A DNA stretch of 64,000 bases, from positions 1 to 64,000 of the forward strand of contig NZ_JACHOV010000010.1 of the NCBI RefSeq assembly GCF_014200045.1, read 5' to 3'. The notes under the pieces are model-generated. The model saw nothing but the letters and a program-made list of their open reading frames with translations. It did no database searches and was not told the DNA's origin. Positions 53,903 through 63,308 of this stretch are shown piece after piece. The stretch is from Rhizorhapis suberifaciens. GTDB taxonomy: Bacteria > Pseudomonadota > Alphaproteobacteria > Sphingomonadales > Sphingomonadaceae. Made by a program: the position numbers and the translations under genes. The number at the start of each line of letters is the position of its first letter. The first letter of the stretch is position 1.

Positions 53903-55851
53903 TGCCCGGTCGAACCGCTGCGCAATTGCCGCTTCACTTCGGCGATTGCGGCTTCATTTTTCTTGATGCCGACATGCTGCTGAACGGCGCGTGTGAATTG
54001 TTCGGCATATTCATTGCCGGCGACACGCGACATTTCCTGACGAACGGCATTCACGAGCGAGGGCTGCCGGCCTGCATCCCCACGTTCAATTTTGTCCAGC
54101 TTCAGGACGAAATAGCCCTGGCTGTTAGGGGCTTCCAGTCGCTTGACGCTGCCTTCGACCATGCTGAAAAGCAAGGCGAGGGGAGGGGGAACCTGCTGGC
54201 CGCCCCGAGCAATGTCAGCACGCTTGCCTCCCAGGGGCTGAGGGGGTGGTACTTTAAGGCCGGTCTCGACGAGCGCCTTGGCAAAATCTGCGCCCTTGCT
54301 CATCTTTGCAACCAGCTGATCCGCTGCGGTTTGCGCTCGGCTAGCGGCGCGCTCAAGCTTGAATTGCTGGACGACGACGTTCCGTACCTTGTCGAGCGGC
54401 GGCGGAGCGGCAGCCTTAATGTCGGTGACGTCAACCAACGCATAGAGTTGATCAGGCGCTACGGTCACCATCTGCGGCTCATCGTCCAGTTCCATGCTAA
54501 AGGCTGGATCGAGCATTGGCTGGAGTTCCGGCGGCGCTTTATAATTTTCCTGCTGCACCGCTGCGCCGTTGCGAAGGATGAGCGGCGTTGCCTTGATGGG
54601 CAGGGCAGCGTCCCTGGCAAATTCCTCGAATGTCGTGCCTTCGGCTATCTGGTCCTCCGCTTTGCTGAGGAAGTCGGTCATGGCTTCGGCCGATTTTTGT
54701 TGCCGGAGAGCCGTTACGATCTCTGCCCGAACGGCAGGCAGGGACCTGGCGGGCGATGTCGTAATGCCGGTGACTTCCACCACATGCCAGCCCAGAGGCG
54801 ATTTGGCGATGGGGGCCAATTGCCCCCTGGACGTAGCGAAAACGCCCTTCGCTACCGCCGGAGAGCTTTTTCCCCCATATTGCTGAAGGCTGACATTGTT
54901 CAGCGTGGCGACGGCCAAACCGGCCCCCTTTGCTGCCTCGGCAAGGCTGGAGCCGCTTTTCACCTTTGCCGCAATTGTCTCGGCCGCAGCCTGGGTCGGC
55001 ACGATAAGTTGCGCCAGGGTGCGCTCTTCCCGAGCAGCATAATTGGCTTTGTTCTCGTTATAATAGGCCGCGATTTCTCCCTCCGTCGGGGTCGCCGCCT
55101 TTTCAAAACGCGTCTTATCGATCAGCAGATAACGCAGCTGCCGCTGTTCGGGAACAGTGAAACGATCGGCATTGCGACTATAATAGGCCGCCAGTTCCTG
55201 AGGGTTGGGCTGCTCTTCGCTAATGAAAAGTTTCGATGGAATGACAGCAATGCGGCCCTCACGGCTTTCGAGCAGCAGGGACGCATAGGGCATGGTCATG
55301 TCGCGCGAAATACGGCTTCCCATGGCAACTGGAGCCAGGACCTGACGCGAAAAGACGTCTCGGGTGATATCCTGGCGGAGCGCCGCGTCGGTAATATTCT
55401 GGCGGCGAAGAAGCTCATGATAGAGCTGTTCGCTGAAATTCCCCGACGCGTCACGGAACGCTCCGATACTGGAAATCTCCCCGTCGATCAGCCGTTTGCT
55501 GGCGGACATGCCTTCATCATGTGCAAATTCGGTAACGGCAAGACCCTGAATCAGTTGATCGAGCACATTTTCCATGCCGCCCTGCGCAAGGAAGCTCGTC
55601 ATTTCAAGCTGCGGCTGCTGCTGGCGATTTCGATCAAACACCATTTGGGTGCGACCCTGCAGATCCGCCGCTGTAACCGCATCGCCGCCCACCTTGGCCA
55701 CTGTGCCGCTGTTGCCCGTGAAGGTGCCCAGTCCATTGCCGCTTCCGGTGATGTCTCCAGCAGCAAACGCTACGGCAGCAAGAGCCACCAGCAGAAAGGC
55801 GACGCCAAGACCGATCTTGGAATGAATAAGGCGGCGGATGAAGCTGATCAT
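53899..55851 (-). CDS. membrane-anchored periplasmic PPIase/chaperone (PpiD-like)
   Basis: A 650-residue protein. An N-terminal membrane anchor (GLGVAFLLVALAAVAFAAG, about residues 14-32) is followed by a SurA-N-like chaperone region (VAKVGGDAVTAADLQGRTQMVFDRNRQ...MENVLDQLIQGLAVTEFAHDEGM) and a parvulin-type domain near residues 260-360 (EERTLAQLIVPTQAAAETIAAKV...KSPLGWHVVEVTGI). A long C-terminal region follows. PpiD assists folding of proteins leaving the Sec translocon. It is the first gene of the minus-strand chain with trpE-trpG-trpD-trpC-moaC-moeA. A 726-residue open frame on the other strand is considered an artefact. Confidence 0.9.
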   Translation of the reverse strand: MISFIRRLIHSKIGLGVAFLLVALAAVAFAAGDITGSGNGLGTFTGNSGTVAKVGGDAVTAADLQGRTQMVFDRNRQQQPQLEMTSFLAQGGMENVLDQLIQGLAVTEFAHDEGMSASKRLIDGEISSIGAFRDASGNFSEQLYHELLRRQNITDAALRQDITRDVFSRQVLAPVAMGSRISRDMTMPYASLLLESREGRIAVIPSKLFISEEQPNPQELAAYYSRNADRFTVPEQRQLRYLLIDKTRFEKAATPTEGEIAAYYNENKANYAAREERTLAQLIVPTQAAAETIAAKVKSGSSLAEAAKGAGLAVATLNNVSLQQYGGKSSPAVAKGVFATSRGQLAPIAKSPLGWHVVEVTGITTSPARSLPAVRAEIVTALRQQKSAEAMTDFLSKAEDQIAEGTTFEEFARDAALPIKATPLILRNGAAVQQENYKAPPELQPMLDPAFSMELDDEPQMVTVAPDQLYALVDVTDIKAAAPPPLDKVRNVVVQQFKLERAASRAQTAADQLVAKMSKGADFAKALVETGLKVPPPQPLGGKRADIARGGQQVPPPLALLFSMVEGSVKRLEAPNSQGYFVLKLDKIERGDAGRQPSLVNAVRQEMSRVAGNEYAEQFTRAVQQHVGIKKNEAAIAEVKRQLRSGSTGQ

Positions 55852-56056
55852 GAAAAATCCATAGCAATAAGCGAGGCGTAACGCGCCCCCGCTTTAGGAT
55901 GGTGAGTGCCAGGCATCAAGCTCGGAAACCAAGCCGCTCAGCCTGTTGGGGGCAGGAACGGGCAGGGATAATCCTCCGTTGCCCTAGACAATCGGTGTTC
56001 ATTCGTTATCGGACGACCAACGCCACTTACAATAACTCATGCAGGAGTCCCTCTTA

Positions 56057-56806
56057 GTGACCAGACGGAAACTTATTGTCGGCAACTGGAAAATGAATGG
56101 CCTCCTAAGCCAGTTGAGGGAAATAGAGGCCATTGATCAAGTCGCCGAAGCGAACCTTGTTGTCGAGGTAGGATTGTGCATTCCGGCGACGCTGATCCAT
56201 GCTGCGAGCGGTGTGGTTCGCTCGGTTTTCATCGGGGCGCAGGATTGCCACAGCGCTGAAAGCGGCGCTCATACCGGCTGCCTTTCCGCAGCCATGCTGA
56301 GCGAAGCCGGAGCGAATACCGTGATCGTGGGTCACAGCGAGCGGCGAACGGACCAGCATGAAACGAGCGGTGACGTGGCCGCCAAAGCTGCCGCCGCGCG
56401 ACATAGCCGGCTGAACGTAATCCTGTGTGTTGGCGAGACGGAAGCTGAGCGGGATGCTGGCCATGCCGAAGCCCTGGTTTCCGATCAGCTGCTGGCATCG
56501 CTTCCCGAGGGCGCCGCATCGGAGTGGCTGTCCATTGCCTATGAACCAGTTTGGGCCATTGGCACGGGTCGCACGCCTACGATGGAAGAGGTGGACTGGA
56601 TGCACCGCTCATTGCGAGACGCGCTTCGTTCGAAAATCGGCGCTGATGCCGATGCGTTGCGCATTCTTTATGGCGGTTCGATGAACGGCGCTAATGCGGC
56701 GGATCTGCTGTCGATCGCGGATGTGGACGGGGGACTCGTAGGCGGAGCCAGCCTGACCTCCGAAAAATTCGCGCCGATCATCGAAGCGGCGGCCGCCGCC
56801 GGTTGA
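56057..56806 (+). CDS. tpiA: triosephosphate isomerase
   Basis: A TIM barrel of about 249 residues from a GTG at 56057, with AGGAG 9 bases upstream. This gives the standard start TRRKLIVGNWKMNG with the catalytic lysine. VIVGHSERR carries the catalytic histidine, YEPVWAIGTGRTPT the glutamate and loop 6, and LYGGSMNGANA the phosphate loop. It interconverts dihydroxyacetone phosphate and glyceraldehyde 3-phosphate. An ATG six codons earlier would put the ribosome site inside the gene. It is divergent from ppiD and followed 62 bases later by secG. Confidence 0.96.
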   Translation: MTRRKLIVGNWKMNGLLSQLREIEAIDQVAEANLVVEVGLCIPATLIHAASGVVRSVFIGAQDCHSAESGAHTGCLSAAMLSEAGANTVIVGHSERRTDQHETSGDVAAKAAAARHSRLNVILCVGETEAERDAGHAEALVSDQLLASLPEGAASEWLSIAYEPVWAIGTGRTPTMEEVDWMHRSLRDALRSKIGADADALRILYGGSMNGANAADLLSIADVDGGLVGGASLTSEKFAPIIEAAAAAG

Positions 56807-56867
56807 AGAATGGAGCGGAAAGCGTTATGTGCCCGCTCAATCAGCATCAGACGGGTTTTGATTTTTC

Positions 56868-57254
56868 ATGTTCACCTTCATTCTTGTTGTCCAGGCCATT
56901 GTGGCGGCTGTGCTCGTCGGCGTCATATTGATGCAACGGTCTGAAGGTGGGGGACTGGGCGTTGGAGGCAGCCCTTCAGGGCTGATGTCGGCGCGCGGGG
57001 CCGCGGATTTCCTGACCCGCTCCACAACGATTCTGGCGACGCTGTTTGTCGGACTGAGCGTCTTGCTGGCGGTCATTGCTTCGGTGAAACACGCCCCCGC
57101 CAGCATCGACACCTCTCTATCCCGTTCCGGCACCAGCTCCGCGCCGGCCAATGATGTGCCTGTTGCTGGCGGCGATCCGCTCGCTGCGGCTGCAGACAAA
57201 GCCGCGCAGAACGAAAGCGCTCCCAAGGACGAGGGCGTTCCTCTGGCGCGGTAA
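56868..57254 (+). CDS. secG: preprotein translocase subunit SecG
   Basis: A 128-residue inner membrane protein with two transmembrane helices: FTFILVVQAIVAAVLVGVILMQ and TTILATLFVGLSVLLAVIASVK. Between them is the SecG loop QRSEGGGLGVGGSPSGLMSARGAADFLTRST. The C-terminal tail is long, Ala/Pro-rich and polar. It stimulates SecYEG-mediated protein export. It lies between tpiA and pyrG, an order often seen in alphaproteobacteria. The 183 bases before pyrG probably contain the pyrG promoter, but I see no sure motif. Confidence 0.95.
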   Translation: MFTFILVVQAIVAAVLVGVILMQRSEGGGLGVGGSPSGLMSARGAADFLTRSTTILATLFVGLSVLLAVIASVKHAPASIDTSLSRSGTSSAPANDVPVAGGDPLAAAADKAAQNESAPKDEGVPLAR

Positions 57255-57437
57255 TATTCCTTAACCTCCGGCTGACGCCGCGGCGAAAAGCTGGTTTTTG
57301 GGGCGTCGGCGAACTTCTTTCGCTCGTCTCACCGGTGCCGATCTTCGTTGGCAACCCCTATAGCTATCAAAAAATTCGTCGGCGCGAGATTCTCACGCTT
57401 GCTTGTTGTGACTATTAAAGGATAAGCCTTTTCTCCC

Positions 57438-59078
57438 ATGGCGCGGTTCATTTTCATCACCGGCGGCGTGGTCTCCTCGCTTGGCAAAGGTCTTATGGCG
57501 GCAAGCCTTGCAGCATTGCTGCAGGCGCGGGGTTACCGTGTGCGTATTCGCAAGTTCGATCCCTATCTGAACGTGGATCCCGGCACCATGTCGCCATACC
57601 AGCATGGCGAAGTCTATGTCACCGACGACGGCGCCGAAACGGACCTGGACCTAGGGCATTATGAACGATTTACCGGCGTTTCGGCACGTCAATCGGACAA
57701 TGTGACCGCCGGCCGCATTTACCAGACGATCATCACCCGCGAGCGACGCGGCGATTATCTGGGAGCGACGGTACAGGTCATCCCGCATGTGACCGACGCA
57801 ATCAAGGCATTTGCCCAGGATCAGGTCGATGACCTGGATTTCGTGCTGTGCGAAATCGGCGGGACCGTGGGCGACATCGAAAGCCTTCCCTTCATTGAGG
57901 CGATACGGCAGCTTCGCAACGATATCGGTCGTGAAAATACTGTTTTCGTGCATGTTACGTTGGTCCCCTATATCAGCGCCGCAGGGGAACTGAAGACCAA
58001 GCCTACCCAACATAGCGTGCGTGAATTGACGTCATTGGGCATTCAGCCCGATATTCTTCTCTGCCGCTGCGAACATCCGTTGCCTGAGAGCGAACGCGCG
58101 AAGATTGCGCTATTCTGCAACGTCCGCAAAGAGGCGGTTATTCCTGCGCTGGACGCCTCCAGCATCTATGCCGTACCGCTGCAATATCATCAGGAAGGCC
58201 TGGACGGGGAAGTTCTGCGCGCCTTCGGAATCCTTGATGCACCGACGCCTGATATGGCGCAGTGGGCGGACATTATGGAACGGTGGCACAACCCCGAGGG
58301 GGAGGTCACCATTGGCGTCGTCGGCAAATATGTGGGCCTGCCCGATGCTTATAAATCACTACATGAGGCATTGGTGCATGGCGGCCTTGCCAACAGGGTG
58401 AAGGTCCAGGTCCGCTGGCTGGACGCCGAATTATTCGAAACCGAAGAAAATAAGGACTATGTCGTCGCTCAACTCGAGCCAATGCATGGAATCCTGGTTC
58501 CTGGAGGTTTTGGCGAGCGCGGCAGCGAAGGCAAGATCGCCAGCGTGCAGTTTGCCCGAGAGCGCAATGTTCCGTTCTTCGGCATCTGTCTTGGGATGCA
58601 GATGGCTTGCATCGAAGGAGCGCGGAATACGGCGGGCATTGCTGAGGCGTCGACGACAGAATTCGGTCCCACCGCCGAGCCTGTCGTCGGGCTCATCACC
58701 GAATGGATGAGCAAGGAAGGGCTGCAGAAGCGCGAAGCGGACGGCGATCTGGGCGGCACCATGCGATTGGGTGCTTATCCCGCAAAACTCGCAGGCAATA
58801 GTGTAGTCGCCTCGATTTACGACAGCGAAGATATAAGCGAACGGCACCGTCATCGCTATGAAGTGAATGCCCATTATCGCGAACCGCTGGAGAAGGGCGG
58901 GCTCATCTTTTCAGGCATGTCACCTGATGGAACGCTTCCAGAGATCGTCGAGCGCCCTGACCATCCCTGGTTTGTGGGCGTGCAGTTTCATCCGGAGTTG
59001 AAGTCCAAGCCCTTTGATCCGCATCCGCTCTTCGCAAGCTTCATAGCCGCCGCGCTAAAGCAAAGCCGTTTGGTTTAG
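57438..59078 (+). CDS. pyrG: CTP synthase
   Basis: A 546-residue enzyme. The N-terminal synthetase domain has [31 protein letters not shown] and [21 protein letters not shown] with the UTP/ATP sites. The C-terminal glutaminase domain has the oxyanion strand [11 protein letters not shown], the nucleophile in [15 protein letters not shown], and the histidine-glutamate in [10 protein letters not shown]. It aminates UTP to CTP. It is the usual full length. It follows secG on the same strand and is separated from the Crp/Fnr gene by 60 bases. Confidence 0.98.
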   Translation: MARFIFITGGVVSSLGKGLMAASLAALLQARGYRVRIRKFDPYLNVDPGTMSPYQHGEVYVTDDGAETDLDLGHYERFTGVSARQSDNVTAGRIYQTIITRERRGDYLGATVQVIPHVTDAIKAFAQDQVDDLDFVLCEIGGTVGDIESLPFIEAIRQLRNDIGRENTVFVHVTLVPYISAAGELKTKPTQHSVRELTSLGIQPDILLCRCEHPLPESERAKIALFCNVRKEAVIPALDASSIYAVPLQYHQEGLDGEVLRAFGILDAPTPDMAQWADIMERWHNPEGEVTIGVVGKYVGLPDAYKSLHEALVHGGLANRVKVQVRWLDAELFETEENKDYVVAQLEPMHGILVPGGFGERGSEGKIASVQFARERNVPFFGICLGMQMACIEGARNTAGIAEASTTEFGPTAEPVVGLITEWMSKEGLQKREADGDLGGTMRLGAYPAKLAGNSVVASIYDSEDISERHRHRYEVNAHYREPLEKGGLIFSGMSPDGTLPEIVERPDHPWFVGVQFHPELKSKPFDPHPLFASFIAAALKQSRLV

Positions 59079-59138
59079 TTGCGCGCGTCCGCGGCAATAC
59101 TATTGGGCCGAATGGAAACTGAGCTATAGGCTTTGGCT

Positions 59139-59816
59139 ATGGACGCTGAGCATCTTTTCGGAAAGCTGCCGGAACATAGCCTGCTTCAGGTTCTGACCGA
59201 AGCAGAGCTTTCGCAGCTTTTGGAGCGGGCGCGCTTGCATGACGCCGAAAAGGGCGACGTGCTGCTGAGGCAGGGAGATTCGGGCGATTCGCTCATCATC
59301 CTTCTGGAGGGGCAAGCGCGGGTGACTGTCTACAGTGCCAATGGCCGCGAAATTGTTCTGGAATATGTCGGCGCTGGGGCTGTGCTGGGCGAAATAGCGC
59401 TTCTGGACGGCGGGCGCCGGACGGCCAGCGTGATAGCAATGGAGCGGCTTCGCTATATCGCAATCGGACGTGCGGCCTTTGAAACTTTGCTGGCCGGCAA
59501 TCACCAGATCGCGCTGCGCATCATGCGGGAACTGGCGCTTCGGCTGCGTATGGCCAACCAGACGATCGAAACAGATCGGGCCTATGCCGCGGGGCCCAGG
59601 CTTGCGCGTTTTATGCTGCGGCTGATGCGGGGGGAGGGGAAACCGGTCATTGCCTTCAGCCAAACCGAACTCAGCATGTTTGCAGGTATTTCGCGCGAAA
59701 ACATCAATCGGCAGCTATCGCTTTGGTCGCAAGCTGGAGTGACGGCCGTAGAGCCGAGCGGCATCAGAATTATCGATCCTGGTACATTGGAGGAGATTGC
59801 CGCGTCGGTGGAGTAG
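59139..59816 (+). CDS. Crp/Fnr family transcriptional regulator
   Basis: A 225-residue regulator with an N-terminal cyclic nucleotide-binding-like domain (about 15-125; DVLLRQGDSGDSLIILLEGQARVTV, GAVLGEIALLDGGRRTASVIA) and a C-terminal winged helix (SQTELSMFAGISRENINRQLSLWSQAGV, ending in a basic-poor wing). The GEIALLDGGRRTA motif resembles the phosphate-binding cassette of cAMP receptors, so it may bind cAMP or a related ligand. No iron-sulfur cysteine set is seen, so it is not an Fnr sensor of that kind. The ATG at 59139 is used. A convergent terminator separates it from hsp20. Confidence 0.88.
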   Translation: MDAEHLFGKLPEHSLLQVLTEAELSQLLERARLHDAEKGDVLLRQGDSGDSLIILLEGQARVTVYSANGREIVLEYVGAGAVLGEIALLDGGRRTASVIAMERLRYIAIGRAAFETLLAGNHQIALRIMRELALRLRMANQTIETDRAYAAGPRLARFMLRLMRGEGKPVIAFSQTELSMFAGISRENINRQLSLWSQAGVTAVEPSGIRIIDPGTLEEIAASVE

Positions 59817-59834
59817 GACCAATGCAAATCAGAA

Positions 59835-59858
59835 GGGGCTGCCTGCTCAGGCAGCCCC
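59835..59858. terminator. bidirectional terminator between the Crp/Fnr gene and hsp20
   Basis: GGGGCTGCCTG and CAGGCAGCCCC form a near-perfect 11-bp stem. It lies in the gap between convergent genes and has T-rich sequence on each side, so it can end both transcripts. Confidence 0.8.
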
Positions 59859-59881
59859 AGAATATTTGCTCTGATTTCCTA

Positions 59882-60343
59882 TCAGGCAGCGTCGCGCTGA
59901 TCCGTTATTCCGGCAGCTTCGCCAGTGGAAATCGAAATTTTCTTGGGCTTCATCGCCTCTGGAACTTCACGGACAAGATCGATGATGAGCAATCCATCGC
60001 GCAGCTTGGCGTCGTTAACCTGAACGAAATCAGCCAATTCAAAACGGCGTTCGAACCCGCGATTGGCAATGCCCATATAAAGGAAGCTAGCGCGATCCTG
60101 CTCTCCTTCCTCTTTCTTTCCGGTCACCTGCAGCATGTTCTGCTGGGCGACGATGTCGATATCATCCGATGCAAATCCGGCGACGGCTAAAGTGATACGA
60201 TAGCGGTCTTCGCTCAGCCGTTCGATGTTGAACGGCGGATAATTATCCGCTTGTTGCCCCCTCGCGCTGTTTTCAAGCAGATCGAATAGCCGATCGAATC
60301 CAACCGTCGAGCGGCGATATGGGGTAAGGTCAAACTGTCTCAT
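59882..60343 (-). CDS. Hsp20 family small heat-shock protein
   Basis: A 153-residue alpha-crystallin-domain chaperone of the IbpA type. It starts RQFDLTPYRRSTVGFDRLFDLLENSARG, with the core YPPFNIERLSEDRYRITLAVAGFASDDIDI, QVTGKKEE, YMGIANRGFERRFELADFVQVNDAKLRDGLLIIDLVREVPEAMKPKKISI. It binds aggregating proteins under heat stress. The ATG at 60343 has GAAGAGGAT about 8 bases upstream. A hairpin with a U6 loop lies in the leader. It is convergent with the Crp/Fnr gene. A decayed relative lies near 43.8 kb. Confidence 0.95.
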   Translation of the reverse strand: MRQFDLTPYRRSTVGFDRLFDLLENSARGQQADNYPPFNIERLSEDRYRITLAVAGFASDDIDIVAQQNMLQVTGKKEEGEQDRASFLYMGIANRGFERRFELADFVQVNDAKLRDGLLIIDLVREVPEAMKPKKISISTGEAAGITDQRDAA

Positions 60344-60375
60344 CTTCAAATCCTCTTCATGAGCAAAATGAAACT

Positions 60376-60398
60376 GCAGGCCCAAAAAAGGCGCCTGC
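60376..60398 (-). promoter_or_regulatory. leader hairpin upstream of hsp20
   Basis: GCAGGC, one bulge, CC, a loop of six T (as RNA, six U), then GGGCCTGC pairs for 8 bp. It lies 33-55 bases upstream of the hsp20 start. It does not clearly pair with the ribosome site, so an RNA thermometer is not shown. Confidence 0.35.
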
Positions 60399-60488
60399 TA
60401 ACTCCGCCCGATCCCAAAATGGCTATCGGACGACGTTGAGATATTTTCAATTTGGAGGATTTCAAGTGGCCAGCAAAAGGCCAAATGG

Positions 60489-60520
60489 AAAAGCGCCCGG
60501 GCCATTTCGACCCGGGCGCT
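60489..60520 (-). terminator. strong minus-strand terminator in a region with no recognised gene
   Basis: AGCGCCCGGG pairs with CCCGGGCGCT for 10 bp around a 9-base loop. On the minus strand TTTT follows. It points to a transcript made from the minus strand to its right, where I recognise no gene. Confidence 0.75.
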
Positions 60521-60808
60521 CCTGGACGATTGCTCGTCTCCCCCTTGGCACCGCGTCCGCGCGTTCATTAGCCCCCTCAAGCTTAGAACGGGACAGCGGC
60601 ATCCCTGAACCACGGCCTTTAACCTGTGTTCTTGTTCCTTTGCTAAGCCGTGGCGCTTCCCCTGTCACCGGCAAATTGTACGTTACCGACATTTTGAAGT
60701 CAGGCTGTGTTCATTGTGCCACAGCCACTACCGCCGCACATATTCTTGCCTCTGCGGCCCGCTCTGCATAGAGCATTCATAACATAGAGAAAGACGATCC
60801 GCCGCAAC
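60521..60808 (-). other. intergenic stretch that may encode a small RNA or small ORF (minus strand)
   Basis: The 465 bases between hsp20 and lolC hold no recognised gene. On the minus strand a stem CCACGGC...GCCGTGG spaced by about 30 bases lies at 60611-60652, and transcription would end at the terminator at 60489-60520. A 76-codon open frame (60462-60692, minus) starts MSVTYNLPVTG and reads through the terminator, so it is unlikely as a normal gene. A small RNA is possible. The plus strand must hold the lolC promoter. Confidence 0.3.
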
Positions 60809-62059
60809 ATGATTCTATCCCGTTATGAATGGATGATCTCCAAACGCTATCTGCTTCCGGGCAAGGGCGAGGGGTTCATATTTTTGGTGGCCGGCATCAG
60901 CTTGGCGGCAGTAATGCTGGGCGTGGCTGCGCTTATCATCGTCATGAGCGTCATGAACGGCTTTCGCGCCGAGTTATTCGACAAGATTGTCGGGCTGAAT
61001 GGCCATGCCGTGGTGCAGGGTTATGGCGGTCGCCTTCCCGACTGGCGGGACATATTGAAAGAGGCGAAAGTCACGCCCGGCGTCACGAGCGCGACCCCGC
61101 TGATCGAGCAACCCTTGCTCGCCAATTATAACGGCAGGGTGGAGGCGATCCTGGTGCGTGGGATGACCGTGCATGACATTCGCACCAATCCGACGCTTAG
61201 GCAGAAAGTGGTTGCCGGTCGATTGGTGGACGTGACAGCCGGAAGCGGCAAGGTTGCAATCGGCGCGCGCCTTGCCGAAAATCTGGGCGCTCAGGTCGGG
61301 AGCAGGATCAGCATCATCAATCCGGCGGGACGTGCGACGCCATTTGGCACTGTCCCACGTGAAATCTCCTATCAAATCGGCGCGATCTTTGAGGTTGGCG
61401 TCTATGATTATGACAAAGCCTTCGTGGTCATGCCGATGGAGGACGCGCAAACCCTGCTCTTGCTGGGCGATGTAGTAGGCATGATCGAGGTTGAAACCGT
61501 CGATGCAGATCGGGTCGGCGACATCCTCCAACCCCTGGCACAGAAGGTGGCGGGCAGGGCAGTGGTTACAGACTGGCGACAGATGAACGCGAGCCTGTTT
61601 GAAGCGCTGGCCGTTGAACGGGTCGCCATGTTCGTCGTGCTTTCCATCATCATCCTGGTCGCAGTGTTCAATATTCTCTCCTCTCTCATCATGCTGGTGC
61701 GGGCCAAAACCCGAGATATCGCGATATTGCGCACGATGGGGGCGACGCGGCACGGCTTGCTGAAGATATTTGTAACCGTAGGGGTCACGATCGGCGCGCT
61801 GGGCATGTGCGCGGGCGTCATTCTGGGTTTCACCTTTCTGTTTTTCCGGCAGAGCGTCGTAAACTTTGTGCAACTCGTGACGGGGCAGAATTTGTGGGAC
61901 CCTTCGATACGATTCCTAACCGAGTTGCCAGCCAAGGCAGACCCGATCGAGATCACAATAATCTGCCTGATGGCGCTGGTTTTCAGCTTCCTTGCGACAC
62001 TCTATCCGGCGTTCAAGGCCGCCAATACCGATCCGGTCCAGGTGCTCCGCTATGAGTGA
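60809..62059 (+). CDS. lolC: lipoprotein-releasing ABC transporter permease (LolC/LolF type)
   Basis: A 416-residue inner membrane permease. The first membrane helix is near 24-46 ([30 protein letters not shown]), a large periplasmic MacB-like domain follows, and three C-terminal helices come after that ([63 protein letters not shown]). The end [13 protein letters not shown] is the family signature. With LolD it extracts lipoproteins from the inner membrane. Only one permease gene is present here, so it may act as a homodimer (LolF-type). Its stop overlaps lolD by 8 bases. Confidence 0.95.
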   Translation: MILSRYEWMISKRYLLPGKGEGFIFLVAGISLAAVMLGVAALIIVMSVMNGFRAELFDKIVGLNGHAVVQGYGGRLPDWRDILKEAKVTPGVTSATPLIEQPLLANYNGRVEAILVRGMTVHDIRTNPTLRQKVVAGRLVDVTAGSGKVAIGARLAENLGAQVGSRISIINPAGRATPFGTVPREISYQIGAIFEVGVYDYDKAFVVMPMEDAQTLLLLGDVVGMIEVETVDADRVGDILQPLAQKVAGRAVVTDWRQMNASLFEALAVERVAMFVVLSIIILVAVFNILSSLIMLVRAKTRDIAILRTMGATRHGLLKIFVTVGVTIGALGMCAGVILGFTFLFFRQSVVNFVQLVTGQNLWDPSIRFLTELPAKADPIEITIICLMALVFSFLATLYPAFKAANTDPVQVLRYE

Positions 62060-62723
62060 GATTTTGAAGGTTCAGGATCTTCGCCGCAGCTTCACACAGG
62101 GCGAAGAGACGATCGAGGTGTTGCGGGGGGTTCATCTGTCGATCGTGCCGGGTGAGATCGTGGCCTTGCTCGGCCCTTCAGGGTCCGGCAAATCGACGCT
62201 GCTGCAGGCGGTAGGTTTGTTGGAGGGCGGATTCCAAGGCTCGATCGAAATTCAGGGGGAAGAGGCCGCGCGCTTGCCGAATGACGGCCGAACGCGCCTT
62301 CGTCGCGACGCGCTTGGGTTCGTCTATCAGTTTCACCATCTGCTGCCCGACTTCAATGCCGTAGAAAATGTCATTCTACCGCAGATGATCAGGGATGTGG
62401 AACCGGCTGCGGCGCGCGCCCGGGCCGAAAGTCTGTTGGGCTCGCTTGGCCTTGTCCATCGCCTTCACCATCGGCCCAGCCAATTGTCCGGCGGTGAGCA
62501 ACAACGCGTCGCCGTCGCCAGGGCATTGGCCAATCGCCCTGCTTTGATCTTGGCGGATGAGCCTACCGGCAATCTGGACGAGCATACAGCGGACGTCGTC
62601 TTCGCCGAATTCCTGCGGTTGGTGCGAGAGGAAGGTTCAGCGGCTCTAGTGGCGACCCACAATGAGCGTTTGGCCCGAAAAATGGATCGTGTGTTGCGCT
62701 TGCATGAAGGGGTGCTTGAATAA
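62052..62723 (+). CDS. lolD: lipoprotein-releasing ABC transporter ATPase LolD
   Basis: A 223-residue ABC ATPase. Walker A is GPSGSGKST (about residue 42), the signature motif is [32 protein letters not shown] with the Walker B aspartate and glutamate, and the switch histidine is in VATHNERLA. It drives lipoprotein release with the LolC-type permease. The ATG at 62052 overlaps the lolC stop. The protein ends directly before a glutathione peroxidase gene on the same strand, 24 bases away. Confidence 0.96.
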   Translation: MSEILKVQDLRRSFTQGEETIEVLRGVHLSIVPGEIVALLGPSGSGKSTLLQAVGLLEGGFQGSIEIQGEEAARLPNDGRTRLRRDALGFVYQFHHLLPDFNAVENVILPQMIRDVEPAAARARAESLLGSLGLVHRLHHRPSQLSGGEQQRVAVARALANRPALILADEPTGNLDEHTADVVFAEFLRLVREEGSAALVATHNERLARKMDRVLRLHEGVLE

Positions 62724-62747
62724 CGCCGTTTTCTTGAGGAATAGCCG

Positions 62748-63224
62748 ATGGATGTGCATGCGTTTTCGGTAAATGCCGCAGATGGGGAAGTGGTGCCGCT
62801 TTCGCGCTATGCCGGTAAGGTTCTGCTGATCGTCAATGTCGCCAGCAAATGCGGATTTACACCGCAATATGCTGGGCTGGAGGCATTGTACCGGAAATAT
62901 AAAAGTCGCGATTTTGAGGTTCTGGCCTTTCCCTGTAATCAATTCGGGGGTCAGGAGCCCGGAAACGCTAAGGAAATTGTCAGTTTCTGCAAGCTTACAT
63001 ATGACGTGACTTTTCCGTTGCTGGCCAAAATCGAGGTAAATGGTGAAGGGGCCGATCCGCTCTTCGCCTATATGAAGCAGGTGAAGCCGGGGGTGTTTGG
63101 CTCCAAGACGGTCAAATGGAACTTCACCAAGTTCCTGGTCGATCGTCAGGGCAAGGTGACGGCACGCTTCGCACCAACTACGAAACCCGAGTGGTTAGAG
63201 GGTAAAATCGAAAAGCTGCTGTGA
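62748..63224 (+). CDS. glutathione peroxidase family protein
   Basis: A 158-residue thioredoxin-fold peroxidase. The catalytic cysteine is in NVASKCGFTPQY (about residue 36), the glutamine in FPCNQFGGQEPG, and the tryptophan and asparagine in VKWNFTKFLVD. It uses Cys where mammalian enzymes use Sec. FPCNQFGGQ also holds a second Cys that may resolve the sulfenic acid with thioredoxin. It reduces H2O2 or lipid hydroperoxides. It has GAGGAA before its ATG and could be read from the lolCD transcript. Confidence 0.92.
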   Translation: MDVHAFSVNAADGEVVPLSRYAGKVLLIVNVASKCGFTPQYAGLEALYRKYKSRDFEVLAFPCNQFGGQEPGNAKEIVSFCKLTYDVTFPLLAKIEVNGEGADPLFAYMKQVKPGVFGSKTVKWNFTKFLVDRQGKVTARFAPTTKPEWLEGKIEKLL

Positions 63225-63308
63225 AGGCCCGCATCCAAAATCTCCCCCTTCAAAAACATGACCCCGGCGTCTAGGAAGGCGAGCAAACTGCCTCGAAGAA
63301 GAGCGTGA

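Noticed and set aside
53701-55881. A 726-codon open frame on the plus strand, antisense to ppiD
   Set aside because: It lies opposite a gene with a clear membrane anchor, chaperone and parvulin domains. The frame has no recognisable motifs, and long antisense frames are expected in GC-rich coding DNA.
60605-60645. Possible LexA site (GAAC-AA-GAAC) in the hsp20-lolC gap
   Set aside because: The spacing is two bases, while alphaproteobacterial LexA boxes need GTTC-N7-GTTC or its complement.
60436-60771. A 111-codon plus-strand frame between hsp20 and lolC
   Set aside because: It has no family features, crosses a strong hairpin and lacks a ribosome site.
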